DNA from: Porphyromonadaceae bacterium UBA3327 | GTDB taxonomy: Bacteria; Bacteroidota; Bacteroidia; Bacteroidales; Muribaculaceae | Reading direction: 5' to 3' | NCBI GenBank assembly: GCA_002361155.1 | Contig: DERZ01000058.1 | Location: 30,037 to 55,383, forward strand | Length of the DNA stretch: 25,347 nt | Shown: positions 7,915 through 17,200 of the stretch, one piece after another | How the letters are laid out: the number at the start of each line of letters is the position of its first letter | Position numbering within the stretch: position 1 is the stretch's first letter | Translations under genes and position numbers: made by a program | The notes under the pieces: model-generated | The model's database searches: none | Told to the model about the DNA's origin: nothing | What the model saw: only the letters and a program-made list of their open reading frames with translations

Positions 7915-9216
7915 ATGCTGATCTCGGACATCTGCCGGGCTGTGGTCGAGGAACCCCTTTACAGTGCGGGAATTATCCTGTACCGGGTCGGTGTGTCTGT
8001 TGCTGGCGTCTGTAATGTCAAGGCCAGGCGGCTTGCCGCCGGCCAGAGACGTATATGGCGGAAACTGAAGGCTTCATTCACACCCGGCGACAAGGTTTTC
8101 TGGATTCATGCGGCATCCCTCGGCGAATTCGAGCAGGGACGTCCGCTGATTGAGATGGTGCGTCGCGAGCATCCGGAGTACAAGATTTTGCTCACTTTCT
8201 ATTCCCCGTCGGGCTACGAGGTGCGCAAAGATTGGTCCGGAGCCGATTGTATCTGTTATCTTCCCTTCGACACTCCGCTGAGGGTGAGCCGTTTCCTGCG
8301 GCTGGCACATCCCGAGATCGCTGTGTTTGTCAAGTATGAGATATGGCGCAACTATTTGCACCGTCTGTACCGTCGCCATATTCCGGTCTATCTTATGAGC
8401 GCGGCGTTCCGTCCCGACCAGTGGTTTTTCCGCAAGGAATCGGCATGGTACGGCCAGTGGCTGAGATGGTTCACCCGGATATTTGTACAGACAGAGGAGA
8501 GCCGTCATCTTTTGGAGAGAATAGGCATCACGCAGGTTGATGTTGCAGGAGACACCCGCTTTGACCGAGTGTCTGAGATCAGGGATGACGGCAGGGAGGT
8601 GCCGGAACTGGAGCGGTTTGCCCGTCTTTGCAATCCCGAACAGCTTCCCGTGATGTTGGCGGGGAGCAGCTGGCCTCAGGATGAGGAAATCTATGCGCCA
8701 TGGTTCAACGCACATCCCGATATTCCGCTTATTATCGCTCCCCACGAATTTGACGCGGAGAGAATAGAGGGGATAAGGCGGCGATTTTCCAACGGAGTAG
8801 TGCTCCTCAGCGAGATGGAGTGTGATCCGGATGCTGCTTCCGGATGTCAGGTGCTTGTGATGGACTGCATGGGGCTTCTGTCATCGGCGTACAGATATTG
8901 CGAAATAGCATACGTGGGAGGAGGCTTCGGCGCCGGTATACACAATCTGAATGAGGCCGCAGTCTATGGCGTTCCCGTCATATTCGGGCCTAACCATACC
9001 CGCTTTGTGGAAGCGCTCGACCTTGCCGCGCTCGGCGGAGGGATAGCCATAGCCGGCAGAGAGGGCTTCGAGCATTGGATGGGACTCCTTGTCTGCAATT
9101 CAGAAGAACGGCTCCGGCGAGGTCGCTGGGCTGCCGAGTACATCTCCGAGAAACAAGGTGCCACCGAACGCATTTACAACTCCATATTCCGTCAGATACG
9201 CCCGTCGATGGAGTAG
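7915..9216 (+). CDS. waaA: 3-deoxy-D-manno-octulosonic acid (Kdo) transferase
   Basis: 433 aa glycosyltransferase of family GT30 that transfers Kdo from CMP-Kdo to the lipid A precursor on the cytoplasmic face of the inner membrane. The N-terminal about 25 residues act as a membrane anchor. HAASLGEFEQGRPLI carries the expected catalytic glutamate (Glu71) in the SxGE motif. The C-terminal half has the nucleotide-sugar half, including YVGGGFGAGIHNLNEAA and VPVIFGPNH. Whether it adds one or two Kdo residues cannot be told. It is the last gene of the plus-strand string; its final 25 nt overlap the convergent DUF2461 gene, leaving no room for a terminator between them. Confidence 0.95.
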   Translation: MLISDICRAVVEEPLYSAGIILYRVGVSVAGVCNVKARRLAAGQRRIWRKLKASFTPGDKVFWIHAASLGEFEQGRPLIEMVRREHPEYKILLTFYSPSGYEVRKDWSGADCICYLPFDTPLRVSRFLRLAHPEIAVFVKYEIWRNYLHRLYRRHIPVYLMSAAFRPDQWFFRKESAWYGQWLRWFTRIFVQTEESRHLLERIGITQVDVAGDTRFDRVSEIRDDGREVPELERFARLCNPEQLPVMLAGSSWPQDEEIYAPWFNAHPDIPLIIAPHEFDAERIEGIRRRFSNGVVLLSEMECDPDAASGCQVLVMDCMGLLSSAYRYCEIAYVGGGFGAGIHNLNEAAVYGVPVIFGPNHTRFVEALDLAALGGGIAIAGREGFEHWMGLLVCNSEERLRRGRWAAEYISEKQGATERIYNSIFRQIRPSME

Positions 9217-9854
9217 TTGAGAAAGTCGTCGAAGGGCTTCAGCATACGCATGAGGCCTGAGATGGTGGATAAGGCTTTGGAAGACAACATCAGACGGTCG
9301 GGAAGAGGAGCGGTGGCCGTGAACCAGCGGGGTTTCAGAAGATCGATATGTTCCCAGTCTTTCGGGAATCCCTTGGGTGCGGTTTTCAGAAGTTCTTCGC
9401 CCACAATAGGATAATACTTTGCGAACTCGGGATTCCGGATAATCTCGAGATATTCCTCCACATTGTCGAAAATGTCCTGGCGGATTGATTTCAGGATCGG
9501 GGCAGACGGATTCCATGCGCCTCCGGCCACGCACGACGCTCCCGGCTCGAGATGGACATAATAGCCGCAACGTGGACTTTTCTTGCCTCCGTTGGGGTTG
9601 ATATAGATGCCGATATGTGTTTTGTATGGAGTCTTGTCGGCAGAGAAGCGTGTGTCGCGGTAGATACGGTAGATGCAGTCGGACGGTGTGAGCCGCGCTG
9701 CGTCCGGGTCGAATTTCGCGACTTCTGCAATCAGACGGAGAGCAATCGCCTCGGACCTGTTCCGCACATCGAGCCAGCGATCTTTATTGGTGTTGAACCA
9801 TTCTCTGTTGTTGTTGAGCTTAAGCTCATTCAGAAATTCAAATATAGTTTGCAT
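9192..9854 (-). CDS. DUF2461 / TIGR02453 family protein
   Basis: 220 aa soluble protein. The N-terminal signature FLNELKLNNNREWFNTNKDRW (residues about 6-27) and the central RIYRDTRFSADKTPYKTH with YYVHLEPG are typical of the DUF2461 family, found in many bacteria and without an established function to my knowledge. No signal peptide or membrane segment is visible. It is the last gene of the minus-strand string, 81 nt after the PorE-like gene, and its 3' end overlaps the Kdo transferase gene by 25 nt. Confidence 0.88.
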   Translation of the reverse strand: MQTIFEFLNELKLNNNREWFNTNKDRWLDVRNRSEAIALRLIAEVAKFDPDAARLTPSDCIYRIYRDTRFSADKTPYKTHIGIYINPNGGKKSPRCGYYVHLEPGASCVAGGAWNPSAPILKSIRQDIFDNVEEYLEIIRNPEFAKYYPIVGEELLKTAPKGFPKDWEHIDLLKPRWFTATAPLPDRLMLSSKALSTISGLMRMLKPFDDFLNYSIDGRI

Positions 9855-9935
9855 GTATTATACAGCCTCTTGTTTTTCTTATTAGAGTATTTTTTATGTA
9901 TTCCGATATTCAGACAATGCCGTCTCTATGGTGAG

Positions 9936-11945
9936 TCAGAATATTTCGTAATCGGTCGACGTGACCTGGAACTCGGTGCGTCGGTTGATCTGATCGGCAG
10001 CATCACGGTCTTCCTCGCTTTCGAGATCTTCAATAAATTCCGGAGTCAGCACAGTCTCTTCCGCAAACTGCGGGTACTCCTTGTTGATGCGTTTGGTAAT
10101 CTTTTTCGGCATGGATTTGCCATAGCCTTTCCAGGACAGCCGGTCCGGCGCTATGCCGGCATCCACCAGATAATCCACCACGCTTTTCGCCCTCCTTTCT
10201 GAAAGACCGATATTGTATTCTTCGGTTCCGACGCGGTCCGTATGCGCCCCCATCTCTATCGTGACGTTCGGATTCTCGTTGAGAAGTGTGACCATCTCGT
10301 CGAGAGCCGTCTTCGATTCGGGACGCAACGTGGCCTTGTCGAAATCATAATAGATATTCTCTACTACCTGCGGCTTGTGGACGGCCGCCAGCACGAAGTC
10401 TACGCCGTAATCGGCATCCTCTTCGGCAATGTCCGACTCAAATTCCTGCTTGACATTGAGATAACCCTTGGCACCGGCGAGCATCACGTATTTCACTCCA
10501 CGGTCAAGGTTGAACTTGAAAGAGCCGTCATCGCGCGCGACTTCCTTCTGGTTGGAGCCGTCATCGCCTACTATGCGGATTATGGCGTTCGGTACCGGCT
10601 CGTCATCCTTGTCTACGACATAGCCCGAGATTGTTATTTTGATTTCCGGAAGCAGGAAGCTGTATATGTGGTCATAGCCCTTGGCATCGCCACGGTTGGA
10701 GGAGAAAAAGCCGGATTCCCCCTCTCCGAACGTGATTCCGAAATCATCGCCTGAACTGTTCATCGGCAGTCCGAGATTGTCTACGCTCCAGCGGTCGCCG
10801 GTGGAATTAAGGCGAGCCTTGAAAAGGTCGAGCCCTCCGAATCCGGGATGTCCGTCGGATGAGAAATATAGAAGAGAGTCGGTGCGGACGTAGGGAAACA
10901 TTTCGTCGCCAGGTGTATTGATTTGTTCTCCAAGGTTTTCGAGGCTTCCGGCACGTTCCTTCAGATTTATTCTCCAGATGTCCTTGCCGCCGAATCCTCC
11001 CGGCATATCGGAAGAAAAGTAGAGATAAGTGCCATCGGGCGATACTGCGGGATGCCCCATAGCCGATAAAGTATCGGCGGTTATTTCAAACTTCTGCGGT
11101 GCACTCCATGTCGCGTCGCTTCGTCTTGAGGTGAATATCTCGACTGTGGTAGGTGCGTCGGGCAGACGCCTCGCCATGGTCAGGTACATGGTTTGTCCGT
11201 CGGGAGAGAAACTCACGATCCCCTCGTCGTTTTCCGAATTAAGCTCACCTTCGGCAGGCTCAGGACGCTGCCAGTTACCCTTCTCATCCTTTTTGGAGAA
11301 AAAGATGTCTGATTTTTTTGTTCCGGTAATTTCCGACTTGTTGGTGCCGGTCGCTTTTTCGTTGGAGGATGTGAAATATATGGTGTTAAGTTCTTTGTCG
11401 AGGAACATCGGTGCGAAGTCGGCCCGTCTGGAATTGAACAGTTTTGCCGCTTTTACCTGATAGCGGGTTTTCTTGTCCGATTTTGCTCTTATGGCGCCCT
11501 GGCAACCTCGCAGACCCTCCTTGGCGAGCAGATCGCCGGGACAAAGTTTCAGATATTTCATGTAGGCGTCGATGGCGGCCCGATATTTCCCCTCCATCTG
11601 CAGAGACCTTCCTAAATAATAATAAGCTGTCGAATCCGGATATTCGTACCGGATTGCGTTCTGATAAGCTCCGGAGGCGCGGGCGGCCATGTTCAGCTTC
11701 CGGTAACAGGTTGCCATTTGATATGCCACTTCCCCGCGCAGCGCGCGGTCCTCCCGGGGCTTGAGTTTGCCGTAGACAGAGCGGTAGGTTTTCGCAGCCT
11801 CGAAATATTCGCCGCGTTCGAACTGCTCATTGGCCACAGAGAGTTTCGGAGTCTTGCACGATGTAAGGAAAAGGAGCGCGATGAAAGCCGTTATCACAGT
11901 CTTTATCGACACTGGAGATATGATCGGATGTCTGAAATAAGCCAT
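9936..11945 (-). CDS. porE: PorE-like T9SS lipoprotein (TPR, beta-propeller, CRD and OmpA domains)
   Basis: 669 aa from the ATG at 11945. A hydrophobic segment ends in a lipobox (FLTSC, Cys30), so it is a lipoprotein. The domains follow in the order known for P. gingivalis PorE: TPR repeats (about 35-150), a PD40-type beta-propeller (about 165-430, with YFTSSN, SPDGQTMYLT and YFSSD strands), a carboxypeptidase-regulatory-like fold (about 438-520, GYVVDKDDEPVPNAIIRI), and an OmpA peptidoglycan-binding domain (about 530-669, with AHTDRVGTEEYN and LSERRAKSVVDYL). In P. gingivalis, PorE is needed for type IX secretion and tethers it to peptidoglycan. Start choice: an upstream ATG at 11960 lies inside a terminator-like stem, so 11945 is preferred; a GTG at 11912 would give an even shorter signal peptide. 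Other OmpA/PD40 lipoproteins share this layout, so the PorE name is likely but not certain. Confidence 0.82.
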   Translation of the reverse strand: MAYFRHPIISPVSIKTVITAFIALLFLTSCKTPKLSVANEQFERGEYFEAAKTYRSVYGKLKPREDRALRGEVAYQMATCYRKLNMAARASGAYQNAIRYEYPDSTAYYYLGRSLQMEGKYRAAIDAYMKYLKLCPGDLLAKEGLRGCQGAIRAKSDKKTRYQVKAAKLFNSRRADFAPMFLDKELNTIYFTSSNEKATGTNKSEITGTKKSDIFFSKKDEKGNWQRPEPAEGELNSENDEGIVSFSPDGQTMYLTMARRLPDAPTTVEIFTSRRSDATWSAPQKFEITADTLSAMGHPAVSPDGTYLYFSSDMPGGFGGKDIWRINLKERAGSLENLGEQINTPGDEMFPYVRTDSLLYFSSDGHPGFGGLDLFKARLNSTGDRWSVDNLGLPMNSSGDDFGITFGEGESGFFSSNRGDAKGYDHIYSFLLPEIKITISGYVVDKDDEPVPNAIIRIVGDDGSNQKEVARDDGSFKFNLDRGVKYVMLAGAKGYLNVKQEFESDIAEEDADYGVDFVLAAVHKPQVVENIYYDFDKATLRPESKTALDEMVTLLNENPNVTIEMGAHTDRVGTEEYNIGLSERRAKSVVDYLVDAGIAPDRLSWKGYGKSMPKKITKRINKEYPQFAEETVLTPEFIEDLESEEDRDAADQINRRTEFQVTSTDYEIF

Positions 11946-11952
11946 AAATGGA

Positions 11953-11983
11953 AAGAGCATCGGGAGTCTGTCCCGGTGCTCTT
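11953..11983 (-). terminator. Stem-loop between adk and the PorE-like gene, probable adk terminator
   Basis: On the minus strand 11983-11971 pairs with 11965-11953 as a 13-bp stem with one G-T pair and a 5-nt loop, followed by TTTCCATTT. It lies 37 nt after the adk stop. The T-tract is short, so termination may be partial. The stem contains the most upstream possible start codon of the PorE-like gene. Confidence 0.6.
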
Positions 11984-12020
11984 GAATAACGTTTTACACA
12001 CCCTTCATATTGCTGCCAGA

Positions 12021-12620
12021 TTATCTCTTCTTGGCGCGGCGTCTGACACCGGTTGCCTGCTCAAGGCCGGCGGCGATGTCGTCGAATATTTCGTCTACTA
12101 TGCCGATGCCGTTCACAGGAATATATTTATTCTCCTTCAGATAATAATCGCGCAACGGCATTGTCTGACTGTGGTAGACATCGAGACGGGTCTTGATTGT
12201 GTCTATATTGTCGTCTGCACGGCCTGTCTCTTGTCCCCGTTTGATCATGCGGTCCACAAGTTCCTCTTCGGGGACTTCGAGACCGATCACCGCATGAAGT
12301 TCGGTTCCGCGTTTGCGGAATAATTCCTCAAGTGCCTCGGCCTGCGCGATGGTGCGGGGGAATCCGTCGAGCACCACGCCGTTTTTAGCGGCGGCCTCGC
12401 TGTCGAGCACGTCGTCGAGGATGCGGATCATGAGGTCGTCCGGGATGAGTTGCCCTTTCGAAATGAATTCATCGGCAGTGCGGCCCAATTCGGTGCCGCG
12501 TTTGATGTGGTCGCGGAGGAGCTCGCCTGTCGAGATATGGTAGAGACCATATTCGTCTATGAGTTTGGCGCTTTGTGTGCCTTTGCCGCTTCCCGGGGCT
12601 CCGAATATAGCTATGTTCAT
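12021..12620 (-). CDS. adk: Adenylate kinase, short form
   Basis: 199 aa. It interconverts ATP plus AMP with two ADP in the cytoplasm. The P-loop GAPGSGKGT (residues 7-15), the AMP-site motif HISTGELLRDH and the DGFPRT motif are all present. The LID is the short type: RGQETGRADDN is followed directly by the core helix, without the inserted Cys-containing zinc lid. A basic tail (VRRRAKKR) extends the C-terminus slightly beyond what I recall for Bacteroides homologues of about 189 aa. It lies 80 nt downstream of hpt on the same strand, forming a purine salvage/nucleotide pair. Confidence 0.96.
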   Translation of the reverse strand: MNIAIFGAPGSGKGTQSAKLIDEYGLYHISTGELLRDHIKRGTELGRTADEFISKGQLIPDDLMIRILDDVLDSEAAAKNGVVLDGFPRTIAQAEALEELFRKRGTELHAVIGLEVPEEELVDRMIKRGQETGRADDNIDTIKTRLDVYHSQTMPLRDYYLKENKYIPVNGIGIVDEIFDDIAAGLEQATGVRRRAKKR

Positions 12621-12700
12621 AATAATTCCTATCGGGTTATCTGTTTTTCTTATTTATGGTGTGTCTTTACATTGCTGAACAAGTTGCCACCCGGCAAGGT

Positions 12701-13246
12701 TCACTCTTCGTCGATCACATATATATCCTTGAGGTTGCGCACCTTCCCGTCAAGATCAAGGCCGTATCCGATAATGAATTTCGGCGGAATGGAGAACGCC
12801 ACATAGTCGGGAACGAAGCCGGTTTTCGAACTTTCCGGCTTGTGAAGCAGCGTCACGAAGCGTATCGAACGGGGGTTGCGTTTTTTCAGGTCCGACACCA
12901 TCATGGATGCTGTCAGCCCGGTGTCCACGATATCCTCCACGATAACGACATCCATGCCCTCTATATCCTCGGTGAGTCCCATGATTTCCTTTACTTTACC
13001 TGTGGAAGACGTGCCTTCGTAGCTTGAATACTTCACAAAATTGATACGGGCGTTATTGAGTCCGACTTCGCGAAACAGGTCGGCGGCAAAGATGAACGCG
13101 CCGTTGAGCACACATAGAAAGAGTGGATTTTTTCCTTTCAGGTCCTCCCGAAGTTCCGAGGCCACTCTCTTTACCTCTCTGTCTATTTCGGCGCTGGTGA
13201 GATATGGCACGAATGTAAGGCCGTCAACCGAGACTTTATTATCCAT
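12701..13246 (-). CDS. hpt: Hypoxanthine phosphoribosyltransferase
   Basis: 181 aa. It converts hypoxanthine (often also guanine) and PRPP to the nucleotide monophosphate in purine salvage. The PRPP-binding signature VVIVEDIVDTGLT is clear at about residues 99-111, and the flexible-loop motif NFVKYSSYEG lies near residue 70. An upstream in-frame TTG exists at 13252, but the ATG at 13246 (MDNKVSVDGL) is the better start. The gene heads the minus-strand string with adk; a TAAATTTG promoter element lies about 100 nt upstream. Confidence 0.95.
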   Translation of the reverse strand: MDNKVSVDGLTFVPYLTSAEIDREVKRVASELREDLKGKNPLFLCVLNGAFIFAADLFREVGLNNARINFVKYSSYEGTSSTGKVKEIMGLTEDIEGMDVVIVEDIVDTGLTASMMVSDLKKRNPRSIRFVTLLHKPESSKTGFVPDYVAFSIPPKFIIGYGLDLDGKVRNLKDIYVIDEE

Positions 13247-13347
13247 AATCAATGGGGTGGGTCTAAATGATTTTTTTAAATCAGGTTTCTTTTTACTGCC
13301 CTTTGCGGCTGGTGGATTGACTGCAGACGGCAGATGGAATTATTCTG

Positions 13348-13355
13348 CAAATTTA
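13348..13355 (-). promoter_or_regulatory. Candidate -7 element for hpt
   Basis: TAAATTTG on the minus strand fits TAnnTTTG and would give a leader of about 95-100 nt for hpt. No convincing -33 TTTG is present at the expected spacing, so this rests on the -7 element alone. Confidence 0.4.
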
Positions 13356-13408
13356 GCAAAAAAATGTTATTTGTTTCTGACCGATAGCAAAAAATAAGGA
13401 AATTTTAG

Positions 13409-13416
13409 TAAATTTG
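13409..13416 (+). promoter_or_regulatory. Candidate -7 element touching the GH25 lysozyme start codon
   Basis: TAAATTTG ends 4 nt before the ATG at 13421. From the usual geometry transcription would begin at about 13420-13423, giving a leaderless or nearly leaderless mRNA. The -33 region lacks a good TTTG, so activity is uncertain. The same octamer stands in divergent orientation at 13348-13355. Confidence 0.4.
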
Positions 13417-13420
13417 CACT

Positions 13421-14176
13421 ATGCGCCCTCGTAAAGATATATTGGTATCGGTATGTTTTCTTGTAGTCACTTCGCTATTGGTCATGGCGATATGGTGGGC
13501 GTGGAGGCAATATGTGACGGATCCTCCATACGTGGATCCGGAGCAGTTTCCGGTGAGAGGAATTGATGTGTCGTCGCACAACGGGATGATGAATCTTGAC
13601 GCGGCTGCCAGGGATGGAGTGGAATTCATCTGGATAAAGGCTTCGGAAGGTGCCGATTTTCGTGACGCCAATTTCGCGCTCAATTATCAGAAAGCCCAGC
13701 ATGCAGGGCTAAAGACCGGAGCGTATCATTTTTTTCGGTTCAACCGTGGAGGGGTGGAGCAGGCACTGAATCTGCTGAGGGTGGTGAGCGGACGCCGTCT
13801 CGAGTTGGGCATAGCTGTAGATGTCGAGGAACATGGCAATCCCCGGACTGATACCGACAGCGTGATCCAGCGCCTGCAGACCATGACCGAATACCTGAAT
13901 CTGCGCGGATACAGAGTGACGTTCTATACAAATAAAGACGGGTATGCCAAATACCTTTCCGAATATTTCCGCGGGTTCCCGATGTGGATATGCTCTTTTA
14001 CCGATGACTCGGTTGGCGATGACTGGGCATTCTGGCAATATGACCACCATGCGAAGGTCAAGGGAATCCGGGGTGACGTCGACATGAACGCATTCTGCGG
14101 TTCGCGGGAGCAGTGGGATTCATTATGGCGCCGTCCGGTGCCGGGAGTGGCATATCCTCTTCGACCGGAGAAGTAA
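13421..14176 (+). CDS. GH25-family lysozyme (muramidase), membrane-anchored
   Basis: 251 aa. One N-terminal hydrophobic segment (residues about 9-28) without a clear cleavage site suggests a periplasmic enzyme tethered to the inner membrane. The rest fits glycoside hydrolase family 25, which cuts the MurNAc-GlcNAc bond of peptidoglycan. GIDVSSHNG contains Asp49, AVDVEEHG contains Asp134 and Glu136 (the expected catalytic pair), and a C-terminal GDVDMNAF contains Asp221. The catalytic set appears intact. A T9SS protease gene follows after 94 nt on the same strand; this gap shows neither a clear promoter nor a terminator. A role in cell-wall turnover is likely; a link to T9SS assembly is speculative. 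Confidence 0.9.
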   Translation: MRPRKDILVSVCFLVVTSLLVMAIWWAWRQYVTDPPYVDPEQFPVRGIDVSSHNGMMNLDAAARDGVEFIWIKASEGADFRDANFALNYQKAQHAGLKTGAYHFFRFNRGGVEQALNLLRVVSGRRLELGIAVDVEEHGNPRTDTDSVIQRLQTMTEYLNLRGYRVTFYTNKDGYAKYLSEYFRGFPMWICSFTDDSVGDDWAFWQYDHHAKVKGIRGDVDMNAFCGSREQWDSLWRRPVPGVAYPLRPEK

Positions 14177-14270
14177 TCAAAATAAAAGGGTATCAAATTC
14201 CGTTTCTATACAATAATAAGTACATAATAAAAGGCTGTATGGTCCGTGTAACGCGGGCTGACAAAAATAT

Positions 14271-17200
14271 ATGGATTTGAAACGATTCAACTTTTCGGTG
14301 CGCCTTACGCTGGTTGCGGTCATGGTAATGGTCGCCGCTTTTGTCGCGCAAGCACTGAATCCCGACTATTACTCATCATCCTCGCTGCTTTCCTCCGGAA
14401 AGTGGGCCAGAGTCATAACCGAAGGAAACGGAATGCGGCTCATATCGACGGCGACCCTCCGCAAGCTCGGATTCGAAGATCCCTCCAGAGTCAGGGTCTA
14501 CGGATTCGGCGGAAGAATGTTGCCCGAGATCCTTTCCGAGTCGATTCCAGATGATCTGCCGCCGATTCCCTCCGTGGTCACACCGAAGGGTGTGGTGTTC
14601 TTTGCCGTGGACCTCAACACATGGAATGCCGGTGCAAGAGACAGCAGGCGTCCGTACGGACATGAAGTGAATCCTTACACGGGACAGAGCTGTTATATAA
14701 TAGGAGAGGGTGGCCCTGCTTTTGAAATGCCACGAGCCGAGCTTCCGTCGTCGGCTTCAGGAACGGTAAGCACTTTTACCGAACGCGTTGTCCATGAGCG
14801 TGACCTTTACAATCCCGGTCTGTCCGGGCGTACTTTTCTCGGAGAGGATTTCAGAGCGAACAAGTCGCAGACTTTCTCGTTCACTCTTCCCGACAATGCT
14901 TCGGGAGATGCCGTTGCCCATGTCCGCTTCGGTACGCATACCTCCAACGGCACATCCTTCATTGTGGTGTCGGCCAACGGCAAACAGCTTCCGGCCGGCA
15001 CGAGCGATGAGATAAAACCATGTGGCAAGGATCAGTTCATGAACATGACATCAAGCGTGAAGGAAATCGAGGGATGTGGAGACAAACTCGACATCAAGAT
15101 AGATTTCAGCTATTCCGGAGCGCTGTTCCATGCCGGACTCGACTATATAGAGGTGTTCTATGAGCGTAGTCTTTCTCTCAGGGACGGCCAGCTCTACTTC
15201 TTCGACAGCTATTCCGGCAGCGAGGAAGTGCGGGTGAAGGGTTGTTCGGCTTCCACACAGATATGGGATGTGACAGACCGTTTCGCCCCGGCGCTTGTGA
15301 ACTGTAGTCTCAATGGGACGGAGGCGGCTTTTGTAGCCCCGAAAGGCTATCATGAATATGTCGCTTTCAATCCCGAATCTGTCGCTGTGGAGGTCGAGGC
15401 CGGAAGAAGTGAGGCCGGAAGAAGTATAGCCAATCAGGACCTGCACTCGCTTCCCGTCCCTGATATGGTTATCATCACGCTTCCCGATTTCCGCGAGGGC
15501 TCCGAGAAGATCGCGCAGCTGCACCGTGATGTCGACGGAATGACGGTCCATGTTCTTCTTGCCAACGATATTTATAACGAATTCTCCGGAGGACGTGCCG
15601 ATTTCAGCGCGTTTCGCCGAATCATGAAGATGTGGCACGACCGTGAGGGAGGGGAGCGTCTTAAATACTGTCTCCTGATGGGCAAGCCCACTTTCGATCC
15701 GCGGCATCAGATGCAGGAAACTCTGGAATGTGGATATTCTCCCATGTTGATCTGGCAGTCCCCTGATGGAGACTCTGAGATAAACTCTTTCTCCAATGAT
15801 GACTATATCGGTATGCTCGAGGATGTGGAGTCGGGCAGATTTGTGATAGGCAACGCGAAAATCAATGTTGCCGTTGGCCGCCTTCCGGTCAAGACATCGG
15901 CTGAAGCTCTTGCCATGGCCTCGAAAATAGAGAAATATGTCAAGAATCCCAACTATGGCGCATGGCGGAACAAAGTGATGATAATAGCCGATGACGGCGA
16001 CAACGGAAATCATCTTGCCCAGGCCGAAGCTGTATACGATAATTTGAGATCTTCCGGCAACGGAAAGAGCTTTCTGTACGACAGACTGTATCTTGACTCT
16101 TATCCGCTTGAGTACTCAAGTGTGGGCGCCATCTATCCGAAAGCGACCGAAAGAATGCTGCGTAACTATAATGACGGGGTGCTTCTGACAAATTATATCG
16201 GCCACGGATCTACCACTGGCTGGGGCCATGAGCATCTCTGGGATTGGCCCGACATAATCGGCATGACCAACAGGAATCTGACTTTTATCTACGCGGCTAC
16301 ATGCCGTTTCAACTGCTGGGACTCGCAGGAGGTGTCAGCCGGAGAGAGATTAATGCTTAATCCCGATGCCGGAATAATCGGCATGATGGTGGCGAGCCGC
16401 TCGGTCTATATAGATCAGAACGGAAAGCTCAACGGGTATACGTCGAGCAGATTCTTTGTCCGTGACGAGGATGGCCTTCCGCTCCGTTTCGGAGACGTTT
16501 ACAGGGAAGGTAAAAATATGTATGCCACCAATACCAACAAGCTCAGATATTGTTTTATGGGAGATCCCGCCTTGCGCATACCCTCTCCTTCATATTCGGT
16601 GGATATCGAAAGCATCAACGGCATTGCGCTCAAATCGGCTGAAGAACTCCCGGAGGTGAAAGCTCTCGGCAAGATGAAGCTGGAGGGAGTTGTAAGGACT
16701 TCAAAAGGAGATGTCGATACGGAATTTGACGGCACTGTTAATCTGCAGGTATATGATGCCGAGAGGGTCATAACAACCTATGGCAACGGAGATGACGGCG
16801 TACAGAAAATGTATAACGACCGCAAGACACGCCTTGCCGCTGTCTCGGTGAGGGCGGAAGGAGGCCGGTGGAAGGCTTTGGTAAATATGCCTCCGGAGAT
16901 AGAGAACAATTATTCACCGGCACGCATAGTGGCATACGCATGGGACGGTCGCGGTAAGGAGGCAAACGGAGAGACCGAAAAATTTTATGTTTATGGAATC
17001 GAACCTGAGGTGGAGACGGATACTGTCGGTCCCGAGGTGGAGTATTTCTATCTTAACAGCGAACGCTTCGAGACGGGAAGTGTGGTGAACTCCAATTCCC
17101 TTGTCATTGCCCGCGTGAGCGATGCTTCGGGAATAAATATCTCCGACGCCGGAATCGGACACAAGATGTCCCTCACTCTTGACGGCTCCAGGACATTTGC

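Noticed and set aside
12684..12697. TTGCC-ACCC-GGCAA hairpin after hpt as a terminator
   Set aside because: The stem is only 5 bp and no T-tract follows on the minus strand.
13247..13252. TTG start giving hpt two extra residues
   Set aside because: The ATG at 13246 is 6 nt downstream and fits the family better.
15051..16013. 320-codon antisense frame within porU
   Set aside because: It overlaps a well-supported protease gene entirely and shows no family features.
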